Shown piece after piece: positions 42,727-52,199 of a stretch of 64,000 nucleotides of DNA. The stretch covers positions 558,001 through 622,000 of the forward strand of contig NZ_QWGE01000003.1 of NCBI RefSeq assembly GCF_003576375.1. The letters are read 5' to 3'. The DNA comes from Pontibacter oryzae. GTDB taxonomy: Bacteria; Bacteroidota; Bacteroidia; Cytophagales; Hymenobacteraceae. The position numbers were made by a program, and so were the translations under genes. The notes under the pieces were generated by a model. The model did no database searches and was not told the DNA's origin. It saw nothing but the letters and a program-made list of their open reading frames with translations. Position 1 is the stretch's first letter; each line of letters opens with the position of its first letter.

Positions 42727-43581
42727 ATGGAAGTTATAGAGCAGGTTAGTGTCATCCGGGAGCGTACGCAAGCCTTACGCTGCAACGGCAAGCGTATTGG
42801 TTTTGTACCAACCATGGGCGCTCTGCACGAGGGGCACCTGCAACTGCTGCGCGCCTCGGCTCAGGAGAACGATATAACCGTTTGCAGCATTTTCGTAAAC
42901 CCCACGCAGTTCAATAACCCGGACGATTATAAACTGTATCCGCGCACCATGGAGGAGGATATCGCGCAACTCAAAACGGTTGGCTGCGACATTCTCTTTG
43001 CTCCGCAGGCAGTGGATGTATATGTACAACAGCCGCTTATGCAGTTTAGTTTCGGAGCGCTGGAGACGGTAATGGAAGGCGAGCACCGTCCAGGCCATTT
43101 TAACGGTGTTGCCACAATCGTTGGCAAGCTTTTTCACTTCGTGCAGCCGCACAAGGCATACTTTGGCCAGAAAGACTTGCAGCAGGTAGCCATTGTAAAA
43201 CAGCTGGTGCAAACCCTTAGCTTCGACTTAGAGCTGGTGCGCTACCCAACCATCCGTGAAGCAGACGGCCTGGCTATGTCCTCCCGCAATACGCGCCTGG
43301 ATGCCGCCCAGCGCCAGACAGCCACTGCGCTGTATAAGGCGCTGCAGTTAGCCAAAAGCCAGCTGGGACAAAAGCCATTGTATAGTATAAAAGCAACTGT
43401 AGAGGCCTACTTAACAGATAAGGATCAGGTTAAGCTGGAGTATTTTGAGATAGCCGACCCGGATACTTTGCAGCCTTTGGCTGTGGTAGAGGCAGGGCAG
43501 GAAGTGGCGCTTTGCATCGCTGCCTTTGTGGGCCCCGTTCGCCTGATTGATAACATTCTGGTGAATTTAAACGGAGTATAG
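42727..43581 (+). CDS. panC: Pantoate-beta-alanine ligase
   Basis: This 284-residue protein has VPTMGALHEGHL (HIGH-like nucleotidylate-binding motif), FVNPTQF and PTIREADGLAMSSRN, all diagnostic of PanC. It condenses pantoate and beta-alanine to pantothenate using ATP. panD, which makes the beta-alanine, follows 95 bases later from its own promoter. Both genes feed the pathway step done by coaX at 18457. Confidence 0.97.
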   Translation: MEVIEQVSVIRERTQALRCNGKRIGFVPTMGALHEGHLQLLRASAQENDITVCSIFVNPTQFNNPDDYKLYPRTMEEDIAQLKTVGCDILFAPQAVDVYVQQPLMQFSFGALETVMEGEHRPGHFNGVATIVGKLFHFVQPHKAYFGQKDLQQVAIVKQLVQTLSFDLELVRYPTIREADGLAMSSRNTRLDAAQRQTATALYKALQLAKSQLGQKPLYSIKATVEAYLTDKDQVKLEYFEIADPDTLQPLAVVEAGQEVALCIAAFVGPVRLIDNILVNLNGV

Positions 43582-43646
43582 TTTGTTTGGCCAACAGATG
43601 CCTTTAAGCAGCTTTAGGTTTGGTAGTTAATATGCTGCCAATTGCC

Positions 43647-43654
43647 TAACTTTG
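43647..43654 (+). promoter_or_regulatory. -7 element of panD
   Basis: TAACTTTG followed by C, 23 bases upstream of the panD ATG. The nearest TTTG is 24 bases upstream, longer than the usual spacing. Confidence 0.4.
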
Positions 43655-43676
43655 CGCTTTATTACAAAAGTAAACC

Positions 43677-44024
43677 ATGTATATTGAGGTTTTAAAATCC
43701 AAAATCCACCGCTGTAAGGTAACACAGGCCGAGCTGCACTATGTAGGCAGTATCACCGTAGACGAGGACCTAATGGACGCCGCTAACATCGTGGAGAATG
43801 AGAAAGTACAGATCGTTAACATTAATAACGGCGAGCGTTTCGAGACTTACGTGATCAAGGGAGAGCGCGGTACCGGTACCGTATGCCTTAACGGACCTGC
43901 CGCCCGCAAGGTGCAGGTTGGCGATATCGTGATCGTGATTTCTTACTGCAGTATAAAGTTCGAAGACGCCAAAAACCACACGCCTACGCTTGTGTTCCCA
44001 GATCAGCATAACCGCCTGGTGTAA
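43677..44024 (+). CDS. panD: Aspartate 1-decarboxylase precursor
   Basis: This 115-residue PanD has the self-cleavage site Gly24-Ser25 in YVGSIT; the Ser becomes the pyruvoyl cofactor. [23 protein letters not shown], split here as [12 protein letters not shown] and LNGPAA, is also conserved. It decarboxylates aspartate to beta-alanine for pantothenate. The flippase-like gene begins nine bases downstream. Confidence 0.97.
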   Translation: MYIEVLKSKIHRCKVTQAELHYVGSITVDEDLMDAANIVENEKVQIVNINNGERFETYVIKGERGTGTVCLNGPAARKVQVGDIVIVISYCSIKFEDAKNHTPTLVFPDQHNRLV

Positions 44025-44033
44025 CGCCATTTC

Positions 44034-45080
44034 ATGAAAAAACTGCTCTCGCTTCTGAAGTATGCGCTGCTTTTAGGTGTATCCGCATTTCTGATGTGGT
44101 ATGCGCTAAAGGAGCTTGATTTTCAGAAAATGTGGGCAGAGCTGCAAAACGCCAACTATGGCTGGGTGCTGCTGTCGGTGCTGCTAGGCATACTAGCCTA
44201 TATAAGCCGTGCCGTAAGGTGGCAAATGCAGATACGGCCAACTGGCTACAGCCCGCCGCTGCGCAACACCTATAATGCCATGATGGTAGGCTATCTGGCT
44301 AATCTGGTACTGCCGCGCATGGGCGAGGTAGTGCGCTGCAGCATGCTTCGCCGCTCCGATAACCTGCCCGTGAATACCGGTTTCGGCACCGTCATCGCGG
44401 AGCGCATCATCGACATGGTGATGCTGCTAATGGTGGTTGGGCTTACCTTTCTGATAGAGTTTGGCCGCATCCGCGACTTTTTCCTCGGTCTTTTCTCTGA
44501 TAAGTATACAAACGTAGAGCAAAGTATAAGCTCGTTTTACTGGGTGTTCTGGGTAATGCTCGGAACAATACTAGCTATTCTGTTCATCAGCTTACGCTAC
44601 TTAAGCCGCTTACGCAAAAATTCATACTTTCGGAAGGCGGTTAACTTCGTGCGCGGCATGCTTAAAGGCGTTTTCAGTATTACAAAGCTTGATAACCAAG
44701 TAACCTTCTGGGGCCATACAGTGTTTGTGTGGCTGATGTACTATGGCATGAGCTTGGTGGTTTTCTATGCGCTGCCTGCTACGGCAGGTTTGGGATGGGG
44801 AGCTGCGCTTTCTGTTCTCTTAGTGGGCACACTGGGCATGGCCGCACCTGTGCAAGGGGGTATTGGCGTGTATCATTTGCTAGTGCAAGCTACTTTGTTG
44901 CTTTATGGTGTCCCTAAAGAGGCTGGTATGGCCTATGCGCTGCTGGCCCATACCTCGCAAACTCTTTTGGTAGTTGTAATGGGAGTGATTAGTTTTATGG
45001 CAGGTTTTCTGGGCCGCCCGAAGGCGGTAACAGTAAAGCAAAGCCACGCTAATGCAAGCTCTCATGAATTCAAAAGATAA
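44034..45080 (+). CDS. Lysylphosphatidylglycerol synthase/UPF0104-type membrane protein
   Basis: This 348-residue protein has about eight membrane helices. It belongs to the flippase-like LPG synthase membrane-domain family (UPF0104/AglD-like), with the conserved NLVLPRMGEVVRC and AAPVQGGIGVYHLL. It lacks the cytoplasmic aminoacyltransferase domain of MprF, so it is probably a lipid flippase or transporter. It is nine bases after panD and overlaps the next gene. Confidence 0.85.
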   Translation: MKKLLSLLKYALLLGVSAFLMWYALKELDFQKMWAELQNANYGWVLLSVLLGILAYISRAVRWQMQIRPTGYSPPLRNTYNAMMVGYLANLVLPRMGEVVRCSMLRRSDNLPVNTGFGTVIAERIIDMVMLLMVVGLTFLIEFGRIRDFFLGLFSDKYTNVEQSISSFYWVFWVMLGTILAILFISLRYLSRLRKNSYFRKAVNFVRGMLKGVFSITKLDNQVTFWGHTVFVWLMYYGMSLVVFYALPATAGLGWGAALSVLLVGTLGMAAPVQGGIGVYHLLVQATLLLYGVPKEAGMAYALLAHTSQTLLVVVMGVISFMAGFLGRPKAVTVKQSHANASSHEFKR

Positions 45081-45555
45081 AATTTACACCCTTCCGCAGT
45101 TGCTGGAGCAAGTGCAAACCTGGCGCGACCAGGGCCAAATAATCGTGTTTACAAATGGGTGCTTCGATCTGTTGCACCTTGGTCACGTCGATTACCTCGA
45201 GAAAGCAAGACAACTTGGCGATAAGCTTATACTTGGGCTAAATACTGATGCCTCCATTAGCCGTATAAAAGGCCCAAGCAGGCCGTTGCAGGACGAAATG
45301 TCACGCGCGCGCGTTATGGCATCCCTTTTGTTTGTGGATGCCGTAGTACTTTTTAACGAGGATACACCGTTAGAGCTTATCGAAGCGATACAGCCAGATA
45401 TCCTAGTAAAGGGCGATGACTATGCCGTGGCGCAGATTGTGGGCCATGAGGTGGTGCAGGCGCGGGGCGGAGCGGTTAAAACGGTGCCACTCGTTAAAGG
45501 CTACTCCACTACAAACATCGTAAAGAAGATAGAGAACAACTGTAATTTAAATTAA
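45064..45555 (+). CDS. rfaE2: D-glycero-beta-D-manno-heptose 1-phosphate adenylyltransferase
   Basis: From ATG 45064 the product is 163 residues, the size of a stand-alone RfaE domain II (HldE C-terminal) enzyme. FTNGCFDLLHLGHVDYL carries the HxGH nucleotidyltransferase motif, and KGYSTTNIVKKI is the family's C-terminal signature. It makes ADP-heptose for LPS core. The start overlaps the upstream gene by 17 bases; ATG 45052 is an alternative. Confidence 0.93.
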   Translation: MNSKDKIYTLPQLLEQVQTWRDQGQIIVFTNGCFDLLHLGHVDYLEKARQLGDKLILGLNTDASISRIKGPSRPLQDEMSRARVMASLLFVDAVVLFNEDTPLELIEAIQPDILVKGDDYAVAQIVGHEVVQARGGAVKTVPLVKGYSTTNIVKKIENNCNLN

Positions 45556-45559
45556 AACT

Positions 45560-46240
45560 ATGCTCGGAATATATTTCATTGGTATCGTTTTTATGCTCAT
45601 AAGTATGGGCGTAAGCGCCAAGCTTAAAAGTAAGTTCAAGGAATACTCCCAAACGCCGTTAAGCTCGGGCCTGAGTGGCCGCGAAGTGGCCGAAATGATG
45701 CTGCGCGATAACGGCATCACAGACGTAAAGGTAATGTCGGTGGCAGGGCGCCTGACAGACCACTATAACCCTTCCGACAAAACTGTGAACCTGAGCGAGT
45801 ATGTGTACGAGGCGCGCAGTGCCGCCGCCGCTGCTGTGGCAGCGCACGAATGCGGGCACGCCGTGCAGCATGCCAAAGCCTATGCCTTTCTTAAGTTTCG
45901 TTCGGCCATGGTGCCTGCGCTAAGTATAGCCTCGCGCTACATGCAGTGGATCATCTTGATCGGTATCTTTATGCTGCAGGCCACTCCGGTGCCTTTGGCG
46001 ATAGGTGTAGCGTTGTTCGGCCTTACCACAATCTTTAGCTTTGTTACGCTGCCGGTAGAGTTTGATGCCAGCAAGCGTGCGCTGGCTTGGATAGACCAGC
46101 GTGGCATCGTGACGACGCAGGAGCATGCCATGGCGAAAGATGCCCTGAAGTGGGCAGCCCTAACATATGTGGTGGCAGCTTTAGGTTCGTTGGCAACTTT
46201 GCTATACTATGTGTCACTGTTAATGGGGCGCCGCGACTAA
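45560..46240 (+). CDS. YugP-like membrane zinc metallopeptidase
   Basis: This 226-residue protein has an N-terminal helix, the HExxH zinc motif in AAHECGHAVQHAKAY (about 95-105), and three later membrane helices. It belongs to the neutral zinc metallopeptidase family typified by YugP. FDASKRALAWI follows in the conserved C-terminal part. The substrates are unknown. It lies four bases after rfaE2, so it is probably in the same transcript. Confidence 0.9.
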   Translation: MLGIYFIGIVFMLISMGVSAKLKSKFKEYSQTPLSSGLSGREVAEMMLRDNGITDVKVMSVAGRLTDHYNPSDKTVNLSEYVYEARSAAAAAVAAHECGHAVQHAKAYAFLKFRSAMVPALSIASRYMQWIILIGIFMLQATPVPLAIGVALFGLTTIFSFVTLPVEFDASKRALAWIDQRGIVTTQEHAMAKDALKWAALTYVVAALGSLATLLYYVSLLMGRRD

Positions 46241-46269
46241 AAATTATTTAAAACTGATAAATTGTACTT

Positions 46270-46307
46270 GCGCCGCCTGCTGCTTCTGCACTGGCGGCGC
46301 TTGCTTT
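46270..46307 (+). terminator. Terminator of the panD-to-metallopeptidase transcript
   Basis: GCGCCGCC (46270-46277) and GGCGGCGC (46293-46300) form an eight-base-pair stem, followed by TTGCTTTTTTT. Confidence 0.75.
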
Positions 46308-46383
46308 TTTTAGGCATTTGTAACCTGTAGAGGTTAAATGTGTACAAAACGGTGGTGGCGCACAACAATTATTAGAATATCAG

Positions 46384-46416
46384 GTTGAATAAATGCAACT
46401 GAATTTCATAGTTTTG
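46384..46416 (+). promoter_or_regulatory. Promoter of the acyl-CoA dehydrogenase gene
   Basis: GTTG (46384-46387), a 21-base spacer and TAGTTTTG (46409-46416) fit the Bacteroidota consensus approximately. The predicted start is near 46423, 44 bases before the ATG. Confidence 0.4.
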
Positions 46417-46466
46417 TACCGGAATTAAAGTAAACTAATCAAACTATTATCCTTTAGATACTACAT

Positions 46467-47606
46467 ATGGATTTTCAATTAACAGAGGAGCAGTTAGCAG
46501 TACAGGCTGCCGCCCGTGACTTTGCCCAAACAGAGCTGTTGCCAGGCGTTATTGAGCGCGATGAGCATCAGAAATTCCCAGCCGAGCAGATAAAGAAGAT
46601 GGGCGAGCTGGGCTTTTTGGGTATGATGGTTGACCCAAAGTATGGCGGAGGCGGCATGGATGCCGTTTCTTACGTGCTAGCCATGGAAGAAATCTCTAAA
46701 GTGGATGCCTCTGCGTCTGTGGTGATGTCTGTAAACAACTCGCTTGTTTGCTGGGGTCTTGAAACTTTCGGCACCGAAGAACAGAAACAAAAATACCTGA
46801 CTAGGTTAGCTACCGGAGAGATTATTGGCGCATTCTGTCTTTCTGAGCCTGAAGCCGGGTCTGATGCAACCTCGCAGCGCACCACTGCCGAGGACAAAGG
46901 AGATTACTATTTGCTGAATGGTACAAAAAACTGGATTACCAATGGTAGTACGGCTTCCGTTTACCTGGTAATTGCACAAACTGACGTAGAAAAAGGCCAC
47001 CGTGGCATTAATGCCCTCATTGTAGAGCGCGGTATGGAAGGTTTCGAAGTTGGACTAAAAGAAAATAAATTAGGAATTCGTGGCTCAGATACCCACTCTT
47101 TAATGTTTACTGACGTAAAAGTACCAAAAGAGAATAGAATCGGTGAGGATGGCTTCGGGTTCAAGTTTGCGATGCAAACACTGGCTGGAGGTAGAATTGG
47201 TATTGCTGCCCAGGCACTTGGCATAGCCTCTGGCGCTATGGAGTTAGCGCTTAAGTACTCTAAGGAGCGTAAGGCTTTTGGTGTAGAAATCTCAAAGCAC
47301 CAGGCAATACAGTTCAAATTGGCAGATATGGCAACAAATATTGAAGCAGCTCGCCTGCTGTGCCTGCAAGCTGCTCACGACAAAGATGCACACTTGGACT
47401 ACGGCAAGTCTGGCGCAATGGCTAAGTTATTTGCTTCTAAAGTAGCTATGGAAACAACTGTAGAAGCAGTGCAAATACATGGTGGTTACGGTTTCGTAAA
47501 AGAGTACCATGTAGAGCGTTTAATGCGTGATGCAAAAATCACACAAATCTATGAGGGTACCTCTGAGATACAGAAAATAGTAATTTCGAGAGAATTGCTC
47601 AAATAA
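46467..47606 (+). CDS. Short/medium-chain acyl-CoA dehydrogenase
   Basis: This 379-residue protein has the full acyl-CoA dehydrogenase layout: an N-terminal helical domain, FCLSEPEAGSDA near 130, and IQIHGGYG-type plus YEGTSEIQ at the C-terminus, with catalytic base Glu363. It oxidises acyl-CoA to trans-2-enoyl-CoA, passing electrons to ETF. Codon use is slightly more AT-rich than its neighbours. It stands alone; the thiolase at 62040 may act in the same beta-oxidation pathway. Confidence 0.95.
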   Translation: MDFQLTEEQLAVQAAARDFAQTELLPGVIERDEHQKFPAEQIKKMGELGFLGMMVDPKYGGGGMDAVSYVLAMEEISKVDASASVVMSVNNSLVCWGLETFGTEEQKQKYLTRLATGEIIGAFCLSEPEAGSDATSQRTTAEDKGDYYLLNGTKNWITNGSTASVYLVIAQTDVEKGHRGINALIVERGMEGFEVGLKENKLGIRGSDTHSLMFTDVKVPKENRIGEDGFGFKFAMQTLAGGRIGIAAQALGIASGAMELALKYSKERKAFGVEISKHQAIQFKLADMATNIEAARLLCLQAAHDKDAHLDYGKSGAMAKLFASKVAMETTVEAVQIHGGYGFVKEYHVERLMRDAKITQIYEGTSEIQKIVISRELLK

Positions 47607-47764
47607 AAAACGCCTTAAATTGCTGTTTCTATGTGAATTGAGCTATAGATAGTCTTTTCTGAATTAAAATTAATTTTAAAAATTATTTTGAATTTTATAA
47701 AGATTAATCTTAGCTTTAAGCCAAAATTAAGGGTTTATAGTATAAAAGTTAGTTGGTAACACAC

Positions 47765-48691
47765 ATGGAAGATTACAATAAGATTATTGAATCGCTTGGG
47801 GTGCGGTTCATTAAGGCTAAAAATCTGGTGTTGCAACAGCCGTTTACGGTGCGCAACTACTACGATGTAGGTAACAACCTGATCCTGCTTCATAAAGGCA
47901 GTATCTTTTTCGGTGACGAGGAGCAGATGGTAGAAGAAGGGGAACTTCTATTCATCCCGGGTGGCCGAAGCACAAAAGTTACCTTTGGGCCATCGGGTGA
48001 AGGTAAGTCCATCACAAACGATGACTTGATCACAAACAGAGAGAAGTTTTTCAAAAGCAATAACGATCTGGACCTGATCGGAGATGCCGAAGAGAGCCAT
48101 ACGTATGTAAGCTTCGAGGCGAAGGTGTTCGATTCGGTTAACTTCTTCGCTTCACTGGATCTGCCAGCGTTCCTGATCTCTAATAACACCAAACTTGCCA
48201 ATCTGGTAATTAAGGTGGTGGAAGAGAGCATGCAGGAGCTGCCAGGCAAAGAGCGCCTTACAAACCTGTACACAGAGCAGGTGGTGGTAGAGATTGTTCG
48301 CCACATCCTCAAGAACAGAATGTTTGTGGAGCAGCTGGCAACAAATAGCACATACTTTAAAGATCCTCGCCTCATCGACTTGTTCAACTACATTAAGGAG
48401 AACCTGGGCGGCGATTTATCTAACAAAGTGCTTTCTAACGTGGCCAACGTGTCCGAGGATTATGTAGGGCAGTACTTCAAAATGCTGACTGGTATTAACC
48501 CGCAGGATTATATTGAGTACCAGCGTATGGAGCGTGCCGTATTCCTGCTTCGCACTACAAAGAAGAGTATCCGCGAGATCGGTAAAGAAGTTGGTTACAA
48601 AGACACAGCTTATTTTTGCCGCCGCTTTAAAATGATGTTTGGTATACCAGCCGGTAAGATGCGCCGCCGCGAATCAGCGACGAACATCTAA
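47765..48691 (+). CDS. AraC-family transcriptional regulator
   Basis: From ATG 47765 the product is 308 residues. A cupin-like sensor domain (about 25-120) is followed by a linker and a C-terminal AraC DNA-binding domain with two helix-turn-helices (about 205-300; KVLSNVANVSEDYVGQYFKM and IREIGKEVGYKDTAYFCRRF). The effector is unknown. Its 3' end overlaps the convergent GGGP synthase gene by 18 bases, and its terminator lies inside that gene. Confidence 0.9.
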   Translation: MEDYNKIIESLGVRFIKAKNLVLQQPFTVRNYYDVGNNLILLHKGSIFFGDEEQMVEEGELLFIPGGRSTKVTFGPSGEGKSITNDDLITNREKFFKSNNDLDLIGDAEESHTYVSFEAKVFDSVNFFASLDLPAFLISNNTKLANLVIKVVEESMQELPGKERLTNLYTEQVVVEIVRHILKNRMFVEQLATNSTYFKDPRLIDLFNYIKENLGGDLSNKVLSNVANVSEDYVGQYFKMLTGINPQDYIEYQRMERAVFLLRTTKKSIREIGKEVGYKDTAYFCRRFKMMFGIPAGKMRRRESATNI

Positions 48692-49441
48692 GGCTACGTT
48701 ATACGAAGCAACAAGAGAAGAGACCTCGGCCAAAAAGCCGGGGTTTTTTTCTATGTGGTTACCTACCACAATTACGTCGGCTCCTGCATTGAGGGCCGCT
48801 GTAGCTTTGGCAATAGAGTTAATGCCACCACCTACAACAAGAGGCAAGTCCACAGCTTTGCGCACTTCTCCAATCATACTTGCCGAAATGGGCTGCATGG
48901 CGCCGCTGCCTCCATCCATATAAATATACTTTAGGCCCAGTAGCTCGCCTGCCATAGCCGTGCACGCTGCAATAGCGGGCTTATCAAACGGGATGGGCGT
49001 AGTTCCGCTCATGTAAGAGGCGGTGGTTTGGCGGCCTGTATCAATAAGCATATAGCCGGTAGGGTATACTTGCAGGCCGCTAGCTTTTAGCTTAGGGGCT
49101 GCCACAACGTGCTGCCCAATTAGGAAGTCCGGGTTGCGGCCAGAGATGAGCGAGAGGAGCAAAATGCCATCAGCCTGGCTGTCTATATGCTGGCTGTTGC
49201 TCGGGAAAAGTATAATAGGCGTATTAGTGTGTGCTTTCAGGAGGCGGATAAGGCTTGCCTGGTTTTGCGAGGTAATCAGGCTGCCACCCACAAAGAAGAA
49301 ATCGATAGGGTGCGTCTCGCTCAGAGCGATAATATTCAGGCAGGATGCCTCCGTCAGGTTGTCGGGGTCGAGCAACACGGCGAAGTGTTTCCTGCCTGCT
49401 TGATATGGTTGTGCTTTTTGGGAATCGTAATTAAATGGCAT
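48674..49441 (-). CDS. Geranylgeranylglyceryl/heptaprenylglyceryl phosphate synthase
   Basis: From ATG 49441 the product is 255 residues: a TIM-barrel prenyltransferase of the GGGPS/PcrB family with VLLDPDNL, FVGGS, YMDGGSGA and VVGGGINS phosphate-binding segments. It joins sn-glycerol-1-phosphate to a long prenyl diphosphate, the archaeal-type ether-lipid linkage; Bacteroidota members are known but their product's role is unclear. It overlaps the upstream gene by 11 bases and the convergent AraC gene by 18. Confidence 0.9.
   Translation of the reverse strand: MPFNYDSQKAQPYQAGRKHFAVLLDPDNLTEASCLNIIALSETHPIDFFFVGGSLITSQNQASLIRLLKAHTNTPIILFPSNSQHIDSQADGILLLSLISGRNPDFLIGQHVVAAPKLKASGLQVYPTGYMLIDTGRQTTASYMSGTTPIPFDKPAIAACTAMAGELLGLKYIYMDGGSGAMQPISASMIGEVRKAVDLPLVVGGGINSIAKATAALNAGADVIVVGNHIEKNPGFLAEVSSLVASYNVALDVRR
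48724..48750 (+). terminator. AraC-gene terminator inside the GGGP synthase coding region
   Basis: CCTCGGC (48724-48730) and GCCGGGG (48737-48743) form a seven-base-pair stem (one G-U pair) around CAAAAA, followed by seven T's. It sits 33 bases past the AraC-family stop on the plus strand and within codons of the convergent GGGP synthase gene. Confidence 0.6.
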
Positions 49442-50021
49442 CCTTCTGTGGAACGATATACTCAGTTGTCTCAACCTGGGTAACCTCTACGATAGGCGCT
49501 GCAGGCTTTGCTGCAATATCGTTATTTTCGGAGACACTGCTTAAGTATTCTTCCAGCTTTTTGGTCGCGTAAACTACTAGCAGGGCTAATGCCTGTTGCT
49601 GTATGGCCTTTCCAACCTCGGATTTAAGAAATCCCTTAGACTTTTTTTTTGGCTCAGTGGTTGCCTCTGCATGGTGCATACGCTCCGAGGACAGGGTGTA
49701 GTCATCTTCCTGCTGATGCACATAAGAATCATAGTCTATGAGCGGCGTAGAAGCATGGGTTTGCTGCACGGCAACACCTGCTCCTTTATTTTTTCTCTTG
49801 TTGCTGGGTTTCTTTACTTTTTTTTTACCACCTGAAAACAGGCGCTTTACCAGCCAGCCAGCTAGCAGCACGCCACCTGCCACGGCTACCTTTTTGCCAA
49901 TTTCTTGTCCCTGCGACTTAATCTGGTCTACATCGCCCATCAGGGCTCTTTTATACTCTTCTTTTTGCCGCTCTAGGAAGTCGCGCTCGTTATCGAACAG
50001 AGGATTGTTTAATTCGCTCAT
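49431..50021 (-). CDS. Bacteroidota protein of unknown function
   Basis: This 196-residue protein starts with a charged helical part, has a single hydrophobic segment (about 45-62, VAVAGGVLLAGWLVKRLF), a Lys-rich stretch, and a second weak hydrophobic segment near 145-160. It may be a membrane-associated scaffold. It overlaps the holin-like gene upstream by four bases and the GGGP synthase gene downstream by 11, so the three are probably co-transcribed. The family is not recognised. Confidence 0.75.
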   Translation of the reverse strand: MSELNNPLFDNERDFLERQKEEYKRALMGDVDQIKSQGQEIGKKVAVAGGVLLAGWLVKRLFSGGKKKVKKPSNKRKNKGAGVAVQQTHASTPLIDYDSYVHQQEDDYTLSSERMHHAEATTEPKKKSKGFLKSEVGKAIQQQALALLVVYATKKLEEYLSSVSENNDIAAKPAAPIVEVTQVETTEYIVPQKDAI

Positions 50022-50398
50022 ATATGTTTTTCTCTTTTGTCGGACTTATAAATTGTATTGTCAAATGCTTTATCGGCTACACCTTGGAATACCTTTTTAT
50101 CCAAGCCAACCACTAGCACCACTAGTAGTATAATATAGAAAAGTGCTACAATCCCGAAGCCCCAAAAAGTGCTATCGAGTAAGTGGTTAAGCAACAGGCC
50201 TAAAAAAATGCTTACAAAAATAACCACCATAAAAGCGGCGAAGCCTAGCAAAATAGCGTGGAGTGTACCAACAAAGGAGGCTTTCAGCTTTTCCTGTATT
50301 TCCAGCCGTATGATGTCTATGCGGGTATCGATGTAACCCATCAGGTTCTCCATTAAATGCGGGCTGCGTTCGCGAGTTCCGTTATCTTGTATAGCCAT
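50018..50398 (-). CDS. Phage-holin-3_6/YqjE-like membrane protein
   Basis: This 126-residue protein has an N-terminal amphipathic helix (MGYIDTRIDIIRLEIQEKLK) followed by two membrane helices (about 45-70 and 80-102), the layout of the Phage_holin_3_6 (YqjE) family. The name is historical; these are chromosomal envelope proteins, not prophage remnants. It heads the minus-strand unit that ends with GGGP synthase. Confidence 0.85.
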   Translation of the reverse strand: MAIQDNGTRERSPHLMENLMGYIDTRIDIIRLEIQEKLKASFVGTLHAILLGFAAFMVVIFVSIFLGLLLNHLLDSTFWGFGIVALFYIILLVVLVVGLDKKVFQGVADKAFDNTIYKSDKREKHI

Positions 50399-50554
50399 AG
50401 GTTTATTCTCGTTTTTAGTACATTTTCTGTATACGAGGGTAGATTTAAAAATTTACGCAAAGTATAACTGATTCGAACTGTAGTACGGAATTTAAGGTTT
50501 ATTGTCCGGATTTAGTTAAATTTAAGACTGATCTTTGTTGAGATTGATACCTGC

Positions 50555-51661
50555 TTGAATAAAAATTACTATAACGTATTAGGCGTAAGCCCGTCGGCCC
50601 CGACCCAAGAAGTGAAGGCGGCATACAAGCGGCTCGCGGTTAAGTATCACCCTGATAAAAACCCGGGCAACTTGCTTGCCGAAGAGCTGTTTAAGCAGGT
50701 GAATGCTGCTTACCAAACCCTGTCTAACCCAAGCAAAAGGGCTTTGTATGATTTGCGCCTGCAGTACCAGCGCGAGCAGCAGCAGCGTGCCGTTATGCAG
50801 CACCAGCCACGCCGATATGAAGAGCGGCATTACCGCACACGCCAACCCGCCGGAGTATCAGAAAGGTATTACAAAAAGCGCCAGCCTGATACAAAGCGTT
50901 TTTCACGCAGAGATTGGTATATCACTGCAGCATTTATCAGTGGTATCCTAGTTTTCAGCCTGCTGCTAAAAACCGTAATGGACCGCATTACAGGCGAAGA
51001 TAAGTATAAAACAGCGCTTACATATATAGCAGATGGTAAATATAGTAGCGCACATCGCCTTCTAACAGATGCGATCGAGTTTATGCCTACTAAGGCCGCG
51101 GCCTACGAGGCACGTGCCATGATTGAGTTGGATGTGTATGAGAACTATAACTCTGCGTTACGCGACCTGAACAAGGCTATTGCGTTGCAAGAACAGCCAT
51201 CTGCAAAGATATACTACATGCGCGGGCGCAGCTACCAGCAACTGGCAAACTACCAACAGGCAGAACTGGATCTGACACAGGCGCTTCGGCTGAACAAAAG
51301 CCTTTCGCAGGCTCATCTAAAGCGTGGCGAGGTCCGTTTGTTTTACTTGCAGCAGTATGACGCAGCCATTGCAGACTTTAACGCTTTCCTAAGGCATCAG
51401 AACACAAATGCGGAGCAGATAGAAGCACTGACTTTCAGGGGTTTTGGGCGCTATAAACTTGGGCGGCTAGAGGAGGCAGCGCAGGATTACCGGGCTGGGC
51501 TGGCTATCAGCCCTGAAGGCGAAGGAGGGAGGCTGCTATACTTGCTGGGCCGCGCCGAGCTGGATATGCAGCAAGCAGACTCAGCATGCACACATTTTCA
51601 GGAGGCATATCAGCTTGGTTATACTGCTGCCCTTTTGGAGCTGCGCAATAATTGCCGTTAG
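50555..51661 (+). CDS. Membrane protein with N-terminal J domain and TPRs
   Basis: This 368-residue protein has a J domain (1-70; [22 protein letters not shown] and HPD at about 32-34), a basic linker, one transmembrane helix (about 125-143) and four or more TPRs (155-365). It would present the J domain in the cytoplasm, recruiting DnaK, with TPRs across the membrane. Translation must begin at TTG 50555: an in-frame stop lies just upstream and no ATG exists before the J domain. Confidence 0.88.
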   Translation: MNKNYYNVLGVSPSAPTQEVKAAYKRLAVKYHPDKNPGNLLAEELFKQVNAAYQTLSNPSKRALYDLRLQYQREQQQRAVMQHQPRRYEERHYRTRQPAGVSERYYKKRQPDTKRFSRRDWYITAAFISGILVFSLLLKTVMDRITGEDKYKTALTYIADGKYSSAHRLLTDAIEFMPTKAAAYEARAMIELDVYENYNSALRDLNKAIALQEQPSAKIYYMRGRSYQQLANYQQAELDLTQALRLNKSLSQAHLKRGEVRLFYLQQYDAAIADFNAFLRHQNTNAEQIEALTFRGFGRYKLGRLEEAAQDYRAGLAISPEGEGGRLLYLLGRAELDMQQADSACTHFQEAYQLGYTAALLELRNNCR

Positions 51662-51923
51662 CAACCCCATCATCTTATTTATACTTTATAACATTTCTGG
51701 TTTTATTGGTGAGGCGCCACGTGTGCCGGAGTGCAATAATCAGTGCAGAATGCTTTAAAAAATTTATCCTTGGATAGACAAATGGGCGATTCCTCGGTTT
51801 TACTATAAAGTATAAATCAACAGGATATTAAACTGAGGAGCAGGTACCGAACCGTTGGCCTGAATTTAAAGTATAGAAGTGCCTGATAGATGGGATAAAA
51901 AAGCAAGAAGGCCTATAAACAAA
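51662..51923. other. Gene-free spacer
   Basis: I see no gene, hairpin or repeat of note here other than two or three AAGTATR motifs (for example near 51809 and 51871). Confidence 0.4.
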
Positions 51924-51951
51924 AAACCCTCACCGGTTAGAGTGAGGGTTT
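51924..51951 (-). terminator. Terminator of tRNA-Phe
   Basis: AAACCCTCAC and GTGAGGGTTT form a perfect ten-base-pair stem with A/T tracts. On the minus strand it begins four bases after the CCA end of the tRNA. Confidence 0.85.
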
Positions 51952-51955
51952 AAGC

Positions 51956-52031
51956 TGGTGGTGATGATTGGAATCGAACCAACGACACAAGGATTTTCAG
52001 TCCTTTGCTCTACCAACTGAGCTACATCACC
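51956..52031 (-). tRNA. tRNA-Phe (GAA)
   Basis: This 76-base cloverleaf on the minus strand has acceptor stem GGTGATG/CATCACC, D-arm GCTCAGTTGGTAGAGC, anticodon loop CTGAAAA giving anticodon GAA, T-arm GGTTCGATTCC, and an encoded CCA end. It reads phenylalanine codons. The terminator follows directly. Confidence 0.97.
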
Positions 52032-52199
52032 AGCTCTTGTTGTGCCCCTTGTTTCGAAAGGGTATGCAAAAGTAGCAACTAACTTTTAAGTTGCAAACAT
52101 TCGGGTGAAAAATATTTTAAAAAAATACGCCGGCATACATCTTTCTCATTATTCTGCTATCTTTATCTACTAATTAGTATGTATAACGAATAATTTGCC

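Noticed and set aside
50018..50398. Prophage remnant, because of the holin-family match
   Set aside because: The family is a chromosomal YqjE-like envelope protein; no other phage genes are near.
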